Assembly: GCA_964601575.1 (NCBI GenBank)
Contig: CAZROA010000115.1
Span: 1-16,166, forward strand
From: CAZKEG01 sp964601575
GTDB lineage: Bacteria; Desulfobacterota; Thermodesulfobacteria; Thermodesulfobacteriales; Thermodesulfatatoraceae
DNA: 16,166 bases
Reading direction: 5' to 3'
Positions within the stretch are counted from its first letter, which is position 1. Each line of letters begins with the position of its first letter. Positions 6,662 through 14,504 of this stretch are shown piece after piece. A program made the position numbers and the translations under genes. The notes under the pieces are model-generated. The model did not search any database and had not been told where the DNA came from. It was given only the letters and a program-made list of their open reading frames with translations.

Positions 6662-7321
6662 GGCTTCATTCTCAAAATATGGAATTTTTTTGACCTTCTG
6701 GGACAATATGTGGGCTTGTCTTATTGGTTCGGGTAGGCGATAGCCTTTGAGGCATCTGAGAACGATTTTCAAGGCCCCTTCAAGGTCAATGAGATGCCCA
6801 GGGGAAAGATAAATCGGCTTTACCCCTTTTCGGCTTCGAAGGACTATTCCACGAACTTCTTCATCGACTTTTATAAATGAAAAGGCCCCTCTTTCCTCTG
6901 GAGGCATTTCAAATTGGCCGATAAGGGGCTTTTTAGCCACCCCAATAGTGGGGAGATTCAATTCTAGGCCGAGGTGAGAGGCAAGCCCTAAACGCCTTGG
7001 GTGCAGGATCCCTTGGCCGTCAACCAAGAGTATTTCTGGCTTTACGGTAAGTCTCTCGAAGGCTTCTTTGAGAACCGGCACCTCGCGGAAGGACAAAAAC
7101 CCCGGTATGTAGGGAAAAGAGGTGGGGGAGATGGCTATAGCTTCAGCGATCTTTTTGAGATCTTTGGCCCTAAGCACCACTATAACACCATAAGAGAGTT
7201 TGCGTTTCGGATCGTAGGCCACATCTGCCCCGCCAATTAATTTCGGGAATTCTTTGAGGGGGCTCAGGCGAATTTTTGAGGCTAGTTGCTTCTGAACCTC
7301 TTTCAGTTTTTCAAGAGGCAT
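6656..7321 (-). CDS. nfi: Endonuclease V (deoxyinosine 3' endonuclease)
   Basis: Endonuclease V nicks DNA at the second phosphodiester bond 3' of deoxyinosine and starts repair of deaminated adenine, a frequent lesion in thermophiles. The family motifs are complete: GGADVAYD with D33, YIPGFLSFRE with Y71 and E80, and VDGQGILHPRRLG with D101 and H107, followed by NLPTIGVAKKPL. Spacing among D33, Y71, E80, D101 and H107 is within one residue of that in the Thermotoga enzyme (D43, Y80, E89, D110, H116). The 221-aa length is normal. The ATG at 7321 has no clear Shine-Dalgarno sequence, and the upstream DNA is very AT-rich, so a weak or leaderless start is possible. Its stop overlaps the stop of the convergent cupin gene by 6 bp. 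Confidence 0.95.
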   Translation of the reverse strand: MPLEKLKEVQKQLASKIRLSPLKEFPKLIGGADVAYDPKRKLSYGVIVVLRAKDLKKIAEAIAISPTSFPYIPGFLSFREVPVLKEAFERLTVKPEILLVDGQGILHPRRLGLASHLGLELNLPTIGVAKKPLIGQFEMPPEERGAFSFIKVDEEVRGIVLRSRKGVKPIYLSPGHLIDLEGALKIVLRCLKGYRLPEPIRQAHILSQKVKKIPYFENEAL

Positions 7322-7451
7322 AAAAGATCAATTAAAAAATTAAATATTTAACATAAAAAAGATAAAATACAATATTTTTTATTTCGTTTCAAATCTTACA
7401 TCTAACTGATCATATATTTTCCAAAGATCTCTTTTCCCTTTCTAATCTTCA

Positions 7452-7480
7452 TTGACACCAAAAATATTAATATCATACGA
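7452..7480 (+). promoter_or_regulatory. Possible promoter of the split-Soret cytochrome gene
   Basis: A perfect TTGACA at 7452-7457 is followed 16-18 bases later only by weak -10 candidates (CATACG, ATACGA). It lies about 75 bases before the ATG at 7530, in the AT-rich region between two divergent genes. The rest of 7322-7529 shows no gene. Confidence 0.3.
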
Positions 7481-7529
7481 GCCAAATAAGATTCTTAATT
7501 TAAATGTTATTCAAAATAGGGGGTTTATT

Positions 7530-8339
7530 ATGAGGATAGGTCAAAAGAGATGGTCGAGGAGGGATTTTTTAAGCCTCATGGGTAAAAGTGCCCTTGGGAC
7601 CGTTGTGGGAACTAGCTGGCTTAATTCAAGAGCTTTGGCGGCCACTGCCGAGCTGCCCTGGGTCGTGTGGCCAAAGCTTGATCCCAGCGAGATAGCAGAG
7701 CTGGCCTATTGGGGATATTACGGAGAATATGACGGTAAAGGTTGTGCCTACGGGGTCTTTAACGCCATCGTGACCAAACTAAACGAACAGGCAAGCTCCC
7801 CTATCCCGGAGGAGATGCTTACCTACGGCAAAGGAGGAATGATGGGGTTCGGGCATCTGTGCGGGACCTTAAACGGAGGGGGAGCGGTCATAAATTTGGT
7901 GGCTGGTTTGACCCCTATTAAGGAAAATCTGGGGGATCTGAGTGCCTTGATCCAGGAACTTATGCTTTGGTACGCCCAGGCCGAACATCCGTTTTACAAA
8001 CCACCGAACCCCAAACTTGACGTTGATATCCCTTCTATCGTCCCTGGTTCTGCCCTTTGTCATGTCTTCGTGAGTAAATGGTGTAAGGCCACCGGATATG
8101 GGGCCCATGACCCCGAACGACATGAGTGTTGTGCCAGGCTTGCTGGAGAGGTAGCGGGTAAGACCGTGGAATTGTTGAACAAATATTTTGCCGGAGAATT
8201 TGCTCCAGAATATGAGGTACCGGAGTCGGTAAAGGTCTGTCTTAGCTGCCACGGAGAGGAAGGCCTTGATGACGCCAAGGCCAAAATGGATTGTTTGCTA
8301 TGCCATAAAGGGCACAGATGGCACGGTGCCAAACGGTAA
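7530..8339 (+). CDS. Tat-exported split-Soret-type dihaem cytochrome c
   Basis: A periplasmic redox protein. Residues 5-40 are a twin-arginine signal (SRRDFLSL, then a hydrophobic stretch, with likely cleavage near ALA37 or ATA40), which implies export in folded form with cofactors. The body matches the C_GCAxxG_C_C redox-protein family: GKGCAYGVFNAI (69-80), GGMMGFGHLCGTLNGG (102-117), then C177, C185, C200 and C201. The C-terminus carries two haem-binding motifs, CLSCH (237-241) and CLLCH (255-259). This layout is that of the split-Soret cytochrome c of Desulfovibrio, whose exact physiological partner is unclear. The start is the ATG at 7530, shown by the Tat motif, with a GGGGG upstream. 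An upstream TTG at 7452 in the same frame would add 26 residues before the signal and is unlikely. Confidence 0.85.
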   Translation: MRIGQKRWSRRDFLSLMGKSALGTVVGTSWLNSRALAATAELPWVVWPKLDPSEIAELAYWGYYGEYDGKGCAYGVFNAIVTKLNEQASSPIPEEMLTYGKGGMMGFGHLCGTLNGGGAVINLVAGLTPIKENLGDLSALIQELMLWYAQAEHPFYKPPNPKLDVDIPSIVPGSALCHVFVSKWCKATGYGAHDPERHECCARLAGEVAGKTVELLNKYFAGEFAPEYEVPESVKVCLSCHGEEGLDDAKAKMDCLLCHKGHRWHGAKR

Positions 8340-8358
8340 TTGACTAGCAGGCCTTCTT

Positions 8359-9312
8359 CTATTTGTTAAACTCCGGCCAATCAGGTCTTAAGTGGCTCCG
8401 ATAACCAAGGTCGAGGATCATTTGGTAGTCGTGAGAAAGATTTCGACCCTTGGTGGTTAGATAGTGGCCAACCATAAGGGCGTTGGCTGGGAGGAGGCAC
8501 AGGGCCTGAAGATCTCTCAAGTTGTATTCTCTGCCTCCGCAAACGCGGATGGCTGTCTTGGGTAACAAGAGCCGGAAGACGATCAAGATACGTAAGCACT
8601 TCATGGGTGTTAGGTAACGCGCTTTTTCCAGAGGGGTGCCAGGTATCGGGTGGAGAAAGTTTATAGGCACTGAGTCTGGCTCAAGCCTTTGGAGAGTTTT
8701 GGCCAGCTCAAGGATATGTTCTGAGGTTTCGCCAAGGCCAAATATCCCGCCACAACACAGCGAAAGTCCTACTTTTTTGACTCGATAAGCAGTCTCATAT
8801 CGGGCCTTCCAATCCTGTTTGGTACAGATTTGAGAATAAAAAGCGGCAGCGGTCTCCAGATTATGGTGGTAGCGAGAAAGCCCGGCCTCCTTTAGGGCCT
8901 TAAGGGCTTCTTCCTTTAGCTGCCCTAAGGAGGCACAGAGTTCGACCTGGGGGTAAAGACTTCTTGCCTTTTCGATCACTTTGATCAGGCGCCTTAGTTC
9001 TTTTCGGGAAAGGCTGATCCCGCTGGTCACAAAGCTAAAACGATCGATGCCTGACTGGGCGGCCAAGGCCACTTTGGCCAAGAGCTCTTCCTCAGAAAGG
9101 AGGGGATAGGTCTTTGCCTTGGTAGACCAGAACCTTGATTGGGCACAGAACTTACAATCCGAAGGGCAAAGGCCGCTTTTGGCGTTGACGATGGCACAGG
9201 TCTCTACCCATAGGCCAAAATTTTGTTCACGAATCCTCCTGGCCTCTTCAAGCCAGGGCCAAGGCTCGACCTTGCCTTCAAGGATTTCTAAACACTCGGA
9301 GAGGGAGGGCAT
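8359..9312 (-). CDS. bioB: Biotin synthase (radical SAM)
   Basis: BioB inserts sulfur into dethiobiotin, the last step of biotin synthesis, in the cytoplasm. The radical-SAM cluster motif CPSDCKFC (C49, C53, C56) is intact. YHHNLET (148-154), GGIFGLGE (188-195) and INFLHPIPGTPL (217-228) are typical. The auxiliary-cluster ligands differ from E. coli: the equivalent of C97 is serine (RFS, S93). C126 and C186 are kept. Extra cysteines occur at C187 (E. coli Ser189) and C258 (two residues after the R260 equivalent, R256). The 317-aa length is normal. The ATG shares one base with the TAA of the upstream Uma2-family gene (TAATG), so translation is likely coupled. bioA lies 755 bases away on the other strand. 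Confidence 0.95.
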   Translation of the reverse strand: MPSLSECLEILEGKVEPWPWLEEARRIREQNFGLWVETCAIVNAKSGLCPSDCKFCAQSRFWSTKAKTYPLLSEEELLAKVALAAQSGIDRFSFVTSGISLSRKELRRLIKVIEKARSLYPQVELCASLGQLKEEALKALKEAGLSRYHHNLETAAAFYSQICTKQDWKARYETAYRVKKVGLSLCCGGIFGLGETSEHILELAKTLQRLEPDSVPINFLHPIPGTPLEKARYLTPMKCLRILIVFRLLLPKTAIRVCGGREYNLRDLQALCLLPANALMVGHYLTTKGRNLSHDYQMILDLGYRSHLRPDWPEFNK

Positions 9313-9914
9313 TAGGACTCGGTTTTTTCACCTGTGGTTTCTTCGTGCTCTGGCTGGGGAGGTTCCTTTTCAAATATTTCCCAGAGGGGAATTTCGAGGT
9401 CAAGGGTCTCGAGTTTAAGGATTTCGTCCCAGTTTATGATCTCAGGCGCTCCATATTTCCCTTCGCGCAGACGGTAGATTTCGGCATATTCCCGTTCGGG
9501 ATAAACAATTATGTATTCCTTCACCCCGAAGCGTTCGTAAAGTTTAAACTTTTCGCGCCGGTCTTTGACTTCGGTATTTGGTGAAACCACTTCAATGATT
9601 ACATCCGGCGCGCCTTCAACGCACCTCTCCTTGAGCTTGTTTTCATCGCAGACGACGAAGACATCCGGCTGGACGACGTTTTTCTCGTCAAGGACCACAT
9701 CTGTAGGGGCAATGAAAGGGGTACAACCAGTGAGTTTTTCTTTTTGCCGGTCGATGGTAGCCGCCAAGTTCCAGACGACCTTTTGGTGCCTAAGACTGGG
9801 GGCCGGGCTCATGGCATAGGCCCGGCCTTCGATGATCTCCCAGCGTTCTTCATCCGGCCAGGAGAGATAGTCTTGATAGGTAAAACCCTCTTCCTTTTGG
9901 GCAGGTAGGGCCAT
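9312..9914 (-). CDS. Uma2-family (DUF820) PD-(D/E)XK nuclease-fold protein
   Basis: The Uma2 family has a restriction-endonuclease-like fold. The members' real role is poorly known, and they often occur in large paralogous sets in cyanobacteria and thermophiles. The opening (GFTYQDYLSWPDEERWEIIEG), YAMSPAPSLRHQ (33-44), VQPDVFVV (81-88), GAPDVIIEVVSPNTEVKDRREKF spanning 101-123, and GVKEYIIVYPE (130-140) all fit. The candidate active site is D84, E108 and K122 or K124, apparently complete. The Glu/Thr-rich tail after residue 183 is likely disordered. AAGGAG lies six bases before the ATG at 9914. It is the first gene of a two-gene unit with bioB, which may reflect compaction rather than a biotin role. 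Confidence 0.9.
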   Translation of the reverse strand: MALPAQKEEGFTYQDYLSWPDEERWEIIEGRAYAMSPAPSLRHQKVVWNLAATIDRQKEKLTGCTPFIAPTDVVLDEKNVVQPDVFVVCDENKLKERCVEGAPDVIIEVVSPNTEVKDRREKFKLYERFGVKEYIIVYPEREYAEIYRLREGKYGAPEIINWDEILKLETLDLEIPLWEIFEKEPPQPEHEETTGEKTES

Positions 9915-9944
9915 AACAAACTCCTTATTTTTCTAAGCTGAGCA

Positions 9945-10004
9945 ATCTTAGTTGGGGCTAAGATTTCAAGGAATTTACTCTTATCAAATTGTAACAAAGA
10001 TAAG
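9945..10004. promoter_or_regulatory. Inverted repeats between the divergent bioA and Uma2-bioB genes
   Basis: Two symmetric elements lie in the 155-base divergent region. The first is a 7-bp hairpin (ATCTTAG, loop TTGGGG, CTAAGAT) at 9945-9964. The second is CTTATC (9980-9985) paired with GATAAG (9999-10004) across 13 bases, with TTGTAACAA in the middle. Either could be an operator for divergent biotin genes. Neither matches the classic BirA operator. No clear -35/-10 pair was found. Confidence 0.35.
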
Positions 10005-10069
10005 GCCTTTTTGAAATGCGATCGTTCCGGTGGTTAATTAACTCAAAGAAGTCTTTTCCAGGAGGCCGT

Positions 10070-11467
10070 ATGTCCAAAAAGCATTGGCATAAAGAGGAGA
10101 TCTGGGAGATCGATCGAGAGCACATTTGGCACCCCTTCACCCAGATGAAAGACTATGAGACCCGTGATCCGCTGATCATCGTCGAGGGAAAAGGCTCGCG
10201 GCTAAAGACCATCGATGGTCAGTGGCTTTATGACACCGTTTCTTCTTGGTGGACCAATATCCATGGACACTGTCATCCAGCCCTCATGCAAGCCATTGCC
10301 GAACAAACCAAACACCTTGATCACGTGATCTTTGCCGGCTTCACCCATCCGTATGCCGTAGAAGTGGTGGAGCGCTTGGGCAAGTTTCTTCCGAAAGAAC
10401 TCAGACGCTTCTTCTTCTCTGATGACGGTTCCACAGCGGTGGAAGTGGCCCTTAAGATGGCCTTTCAGTATTGGCAGAATCAAGGGAGGAAAGAAAAGAC
10501 GCGCTTTGTTTGTCTGGAATATGCCTATCATGGTGACACCTTGGGGGCGGTGAGTGTAGGTGGAGTAGACCTCTTTCACCAGCTTTATAAGCCTCTTACT
10601 TTTAAGACCTTTCGAGTCAAGGCGCCATACTGTTATCGCTGCCCTGAAAATCCTTCTCAAGGTTTTACCCTTGAGGCCAAGCTTCCTCCTTGCCAGCTTT
10701 CATGTCTTGAAGACCTTCGCAAACTCCTTGATAAGCGCGCTTCAGAGATCTGCGCCATAATCGTTGAACCACGGCTTTTGGCTGCTGGTGGGATGATCGT
10801 CTACCCCAAAGAGTATCTGCAAGGTTTGGTAGAGCTGGCTCGGAGCCGTGAGGTATTGGTCATCTTTGATGAAGTAGCTACCGGTTTTGGACGCACGGGG
10901 ACGATGTTTGCCATGGAGCAGGCCGGGGTAGTGCCGGACATCATTTGTCTGGCCAAGGGACTTACCGGTGGTTGTCTGCCCATGGCCCTTACCGTGACTA
11001 CAGAGGAGATCTACCAGGCCTTTTATGCCGATTATCTGGAGGGTAAGACCTTCTTTCATGGTCATTCCTTTACCGCTAACCCTATGGCCTGTGCGGTGGC
11101 CATCGCTAGTCTTAAACTCTTTGAGACCGAAGACCCTTTGAGCCAGGGGCAAGAGGTCCGAGAGTATTTTCACCGTCTTTTGGTGGAACTCTTTGCCGAT
11201 GAGCCCTATGTAGGAGACATCAGATATATCGGTTACGTGGGGGCCATAGAGCTTGTGGCGGATAAGGCCCAAAAAGGACCCTTTCCCATGGAGAAACGGC
11301 TTGGCTTCCAAATATACCTTGCCTCGCTTAAAAAGGGTCTCATCCTCAGGCCCTTAGGAGACGTGATCTATTGGTTCTTGCCCTTCTGTGTGACCGAAGA
11401 GGAAGTGAGCGAGATCTTGACCCTCAGCCGAGAGACCATCAGAGAGGTCATGGCTCGCATTAATTAA
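10070..11467 (+). CDS. bioA: Adenosylmethionine-8-amino-7-oxononanoate aminotransferase
   Basis: BioA converts 8-amino-7-oxononanoate (KAPA) to 7,8-diaminopelargonate using S-adenosylmethionine as amino donor and PLP as cofactor. It is a class III aminotransferase. The N-terminal HIWHPFTQM (18-26) is characteristic of BioA. Other landmarks are DDGSTAVEVALKMA (118-131), YHGDTLGAVSVGG (153-165), IFDEVATGFGRTG (265-277) with D267 contacting PLP, and the Schiff-base lysine K296 in AKGLTGG. HGHSFTANP (330-338) also fits. C188, C191, C208 and C212 lie in a 25-residue loop and could bind a metal. The ATG at 10070 has AGGAGG four bases upstream. An in-frame ATG at 10016 would add 18 residues and lacks a ribosome binding site. 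The gene overlaps the convergent amidase gene by 4 bp. Confidence 0.95.
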   Translation: MSKKHWHKEEIWEIDREHIWHPFTQMKDYETRDPLIIVEGKGSRLKTIDGQWLYDTVSSWWTNIHGHCHPALMQAIAEQTKHLDHVIFAGFTHPYAVEVVERLGKFLPKELRRFFFSDDGSTAVEVALKMAFQYWQNQGRKEKTRFVCLEYAYHGDTLGAVSVGGVDLFHQLYKPLTFKTFRVKAPYCYRCPENPSQGFTLEAKLPPCQLSCLEDLRKLLDKRASEICAIIVEPRLLAAGGMIVYPKEYLQGLVELARSREVLVIFDEVATGFGRTGTMFAMEQAGVVPDIICLAKGLTGGCLPMALTVTTEEIYQAFYADYLEGKTFFHGHSFTANPMACAVAIASLKLFETEDPLSQGQEVREYFHRLLVELFADEPYVGDIRYIGYVGAIELVADKAQKGPFPMEKRLGFQIYLASLKKGLILRPLGDVIYWFLPFCVTEEEVSEILTLSRETIREVMARIN

Positions 11468-12309
11468 ACAATTTGGGCCATTTCCTCGATGGCTTTGGCG
11501 TAAGCCAGGGCTAGCCCATTCAGGTCTTCTTGGGCTCGGGCGAGATCCTGGTCGTTGTCAATGAAAAAGGGCTCGGCAATGACACAAGGGGCCTTGGTAT
11601 AACGCAAGAGATAGCCTCCACGATCTTCGGCTGTACAGGGTTTAAGCCCTCGGTTGGGTAGGCCCAGATGGTCGACCAGATGTCTTAAGAGCACTTCGCC
11701 TATGGCCCGTCCCTTATGGGAACGATGATAGTAAAGGACCTCTGTTCCCGAGGCTTGGCCATTAAAGGCATTGCAATGAAGACTCACGATAAAATCAGGG
11801 TTGAGGGCGTTTATGTCCTTGGGGAGTTCCTGATAGGTGCGTCGATAGACCCTTTGCACCTCTACCCCGTGGACCTTTTTTTCGATGCGGCGGGAAAGAT
11901 CGTCGTTGAAGATGAATTCACTCAAACCAGTCCGCGGATTGACCGCCCCGGGAGAACTCTTCTTGTGCCCAATGACCAAGGCACAAAGTTTTTTCGGCTT
12001 AGGGGTAAGCCCAGCAGAAAGGAGGTTTTGAAGGTCGTCGGGGGTAATTTTACCTTGAGCAAGGAGCTCCCTAAGCAAAGATCCGGTGAGAGGAGGGATG
12101 ACCTCTAGGACCAAGGCCTCGTAAAGAATGCTTCCCTTCTTTACCCCGGTGACTAAAGCTACCTGTTCGAGATCTTCTGAGGGGATGAGGAGGGGATTGT
12201 CTTCCGGGGCCTTGTCCTTAATCTTGGCCTTTGAGAGGAGGAGCCGGGTCTCCCCGGTATCCAAGATGCTTCCAGACCTTAAGGTCCCCAAATAGATCTC
12301 TCTTTTCAT
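11464..12309 (-). CDS. N-acetylmuramoyl-L-alanine amidase family protein (Amidase_3)
   Basis: The C-terminal two-thirds is a zinc amidase domain of the Amidase_3 (AmiA/CwlM) type, which cleaves the amide bond between MurNAc and L-Ala in peptidoglycan. Counting from the ATG at 12309, the expected zinc ligands are H115 (VIGHKKSSPG), E131 (LSEFIFN) and H178 (SLHCNAF). The catalytic Glu is E246 (IAEPFFIDN). The start at 12309 has AGGAGG eight bases upstream. An ATG at 12315 is only two bases from it. Residues 1-100 form an extra domain I do not recognise (YLGTLRSGSILDTGE, then SEDLEQVALVTGVKKG). There is no signal peptide or transmembrane helix, unusual for an enzyme acting on the wall, so it may leave by lysis, be exported unconventionally, or be a phage-like lysin. 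The gene stands alone, with its stop overlapping that of bioA. Confidence 0.85.
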   Translation of the reverse strand: MKREIYLGTLRSGSILDTGETRLLLSKAKIKDKAPEDNPLLIPSEDLEQVALVTGVKKGSILYEALVLEVIPPLTGSLLRELLAQGKITPDDLQNLLSAGLTPKPKKLCALVIGHKKSSPGAVNPRTGLSEFIFNDDLSRRIEKKVHGVEVQRVYRRTYQELPKDINALNPDFIVSLHCNAFNGQASGTEVLYYHRSHKGRAIGEVLLRHLVDHLGLPNRGLKPCTAEDRGGYLLRYTKAPCVIAEPFFIDNDQDLARAQEDLNGLALAYAKAIEEMAQIV

Positions 12310-12334
12310 GGCCATGGCCTCCTTATATGGCCGT

Positions 12335-12363
12335 TTTACCAAGTTTGCTAGATCGGTTATAAT
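12335..12363 (+). promoter_or_regulatory. Sigma-70 promoter for the phoH operon
   Basis: TTTACC (12335-12340) and a perfect TATAAT (12358-12363) are separated by 17 bases. Transcription would begin near 12370, leaving a leader of about 75 bases before the ATG at 12445. The -35 element lies only 26 bases from the start of the divergent amidase gene, so the two genes may interfere. Confidence 0.6.
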
Positions 12364-12444
12364 AAAAAGGCCAAAATTAATCTAGTTTTTCGATACTTAG
12401 GTAACGAAAACAAAAATCCAAAATTTGGTAAAGACACGAAGGCT

Positions 12445-13440
12445 ATGCAGGAGAAGGTTTTAGACAAAACAGTCACTTTACAACGCACCTTTGAAGACAA
12501 CGCCTTGGCCCGTTGGCTTTACGGGGAGAAGGGCTCGCACTTAAAGACCATTGAGCGGGCCTTTCGGGTAAACATTCAGGTTCGCGGGAACGAAATGTAC
12601 ATCACCGGTGACCCGGTAGACACCGAGCTGGCTGACCGTACGTGTGAACAACTCTACGGCCTTTTGAAACAGGGCTACACCCTTTACCCGAGTGATGTCG
12701 AATTTGCCACACGAATTATCAGCGAAAACCCCAGGGCCAATCTAAAAGATATCTTTTTGGAGACGGTCTTTGTCAGCTCTGGCCGAAAGGTCATCACCCC
12801 GAAAAGTATCAATCAGAAGCTTTATATCGATGCCATTCGGCACCATGACATCGTTTTTGGGGTTGGGCCAGCGGGTACAGGGAAGACCTATTTGGCCATG
12901 GCCATGGCCATCTCCTTCTTTATGCGCGGTGAGATACAGCGCATTGTGTTAGTTCGTCCGGCGGTTGAGGCCGGAGAAAAGCTGGGATTCCTCCCTGGAG
13001 ACTTGATCGAGAAGGTAAACCCTTATCTAAGGCCTCTTTATGATGCCCTTTACGATATGCTTCCCTTTGATAAGGCCTCGCGCCTGATTCAAAAGGGAGT
13101 GATCGAGGTGGCGCCCCTGGCCTTCATGCGTGGTCGCACCTTGAACGAGGCCTTTATTATCCTTGACGAGGCCCAAAATACCACTTCTGACCAGATGAAG
13201 ATGTTCCTTACCCGTTTGGGCTATAGTTCAAGGGCGGTGATCACCGGTGATATTACCCAGATCGACCTTCCGGATGCCAGTCGTTCTGGTCTAGTAGAGG
13301 CGGTGAAGATCTTACAAGGGATCGAAGGGATTGCCTTTGTCTTCTTCAATAAGAAAGACGTGGTCCGACACCCTCTTGTCCAGCGGATCATTGAGGCCTA
13401 CGAACGGCGAGAACAGGAAAAGAAAGAACTTGCTCAATGA
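12445..13440 (+). CDS. phoH: PhoH/YbeZ-family ATPase
   Basis: A cytoplasmic P-loop NTPase related to helicase superfamily I. YbeZ-type members are linked to RNA and ribosome metabolism, often with the endoribonuclease YbeY. The N-terminal 75 residues contain a KH-like RNA-binding segment (LYGEKGSHLKTIERAFRVNI). The NTPase domain has Walker A GPAGTGKT (141-148), VRPAVEAGEKLGFLPGD (170-186), Walker B AFIILDEAQN (236-245; D241, E242), TRLGYSSRAVITGDITQID spanning 256-274, and DVVRHPLV (305-312). The 331-aa length is normal. A weak GAAGG sits very close to the ATG, but the family alignment supports this start. No ybeY or HD-membrane gene follows. Instead the stop overlaps the next ATG (ATGA, 13437-13440), tying it to a molybdopterin-binding protein. 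Confidence 0.95.
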   Translation: MQEKVLDKTVTLQRTFEDNALARWLYGEKGSHLKTIERAFRVNIQVRGNEMYITGDPVDTELADRTCEQLYGLLKQGYTLYPSDVEFATRIISENPRANLKDIFLETVFVSSGRKVITPKSINQKLYIDAIRHHDIVFGVGPAGTGKTYLAMAMAISFFMRGEIQRIVLVRPAVEAGEKLGFLPGDLIEKVNPYLRPLYDALYDMLPFDKASRLIQKGVIEVAPLAFMRGRTLNEAFIILDEAQNTTSDQMKMFLTRLGYSSRAVITGDITQIDLPDASRSGLVEAVKILQGIEGIAFVFFNKKDVVRHPLVQRIIEAYERREQEKKELAQ

Positions 13441-14468
13441 AGGCACGTCTTATCCCGGTAGAAGAAGCGGTAGGAATGCTCCTCCCCCATGATATAACCG
13501 AGATTCGCCCTAAGGAATTTAAAGGGCCGGCCTTTAAAAAGGGACATATCATCCAAGACGAAGACATAGATCATCTCAAGCGTCTGGGGAAAGACCACAT
13601 CTATGTCCTCGAATTGGAGCCTGATGAACTACACGAGGACGAGGCGGCCCTGCGGTTGGCCAGGGCGGTGGTCGGAGAAGGAGTTGCCTTTTCTTCCAAG
13701 ATTGACGAAGGGAAGGTCACTTTTTGGGCGGAAAGGGAAGGGCTTTTTAAGGTAAACGTCGAGGCCCTTTATCAGCTAAATCTTCTGGGTGAAATTATCC
13801 TTTCCACCAGACATACCAATTTTTATGTCCGTCGAGGGGAACCCTTGGCCGCCGGGCGGGCCATTCCACTGGTGATCAAGGAACAAGTGCTTGAAGAAGT
13901 GGAACACCTGGTCCAAGAAAAAGGCCCTTTGCTCTGGGTCAAGCCCCCGGTCTTGAAAAAGGCCTATTTAATCATTACCGGAAACGAAGTCTATTACGGG
14001 CGCATTCAGGATGCCTTTGCCCCGATGCTCCTGCCCAAACTGGAGAAATACGGTCTAGAGGTCCTCGGGGTACAGTTTTGTCCGGATGATCCCCGGGTAA
14101 TTCGTTCGGCCCTGGGCAACGCCTTTGCCGCCGGAGCGGAGTTGGTCTTGACCACCGGGGGGATGTCGGTTGACCCCGATGATGTGACCCGTTTTGCTGT
14201 AGCCGAATTCGGGGCAGAGATTGTGGCCTACGGCAGCCCGGTCCTTCCCGGGGCCATGTTTTTGGTTGCTTATCATGAGGGCCGGCCTATCTTGGGGGTG
14301 CCGGCCTGTGGGATGTATTTTCGGACCACGGTGCTTGATTTGGTCCTCCCTCGGGTGATCTGCGGTGAAAGGATCACCCAAAGTGATATCGCCGCCTTAG
14401 GACACGGAGGTTTTTGCCTTAACTGCCCAGAATGTCGCTTCCCCCTCTGTCCCTTCGGACGTGGATAA
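13437..14468 (+). CDS. Molybdopterin-binding (MoCF/MoeA-like) protein with C-terminal Cys cluster
   Basis: Residues about 175-320 are a MoCF_biosynth (MogA/MoeA-like) fold, which binds molybdopterin. The landmarks are LIITGNEVYYGRIQD (178-192), LVLTTGGMSVDPDDVTRF (236-253), the GSP-VLPG stretch near 266-272, and GVPACGMYFRTTVLDL (288-303). Residues 1-170 form a separate N-terminal part (LIPVEEAVGMLLPHDIT, AFKKGHIIQDEDIDHL). At 343 aa it is shorter than a full MoeA. The end carries C327, C330, C333 and C338 in CLNCPECRFPLCPFG, likely a zinc or Fe-S site. I infer a role in molybdenum cofactor handling or sensing, not proven Mo insertion. The ATGA overlap with phoH shows one operon. The cytoplasmic location is inferred from the lack of a signal peptide. 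Confidence 0.85.
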   Translation: MKARLIPVEEAVGMLLPHDITEIRPKEFKGPAFKKGHIIQDEDIDHLKRLGKDHIYVLELEPDELHEDEAALRLARAVVGEGVAFSSKIDEGKVTFWAEREGLFKVNVEALYQLNLLGEIILSTRHTNFYVRRGEPLAAGRAIPLVIKEQVLEEVEHLVQEKGPLLWVKPPVLKKAYLIITGNEVYYGRIQDAFAPMLLPKLEKYGLEVLGVQFCPDDPRVIRSALGNAFAAGAELVLTTGGMSVDPDDVTRFAVAEFGAEIVAYGSPVLPGAMFLVAYHEGRPILGVPACGMYFRTTVLDLVLPRVICGERITQSDIAALGHGGFCLNCPECRFPLCPFGRG

Positions 14469-14504
14469 TCAGGCTGGAGATCATACTTCCAGTGAGAAAA
14501 AAGA

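Noticed and set aside
9915..10069. BirA operator for the biotin genes
   Set aside because: TTGTAAC occurs once, but no matching GGTTTACAA half-site lies at the expected spacing.
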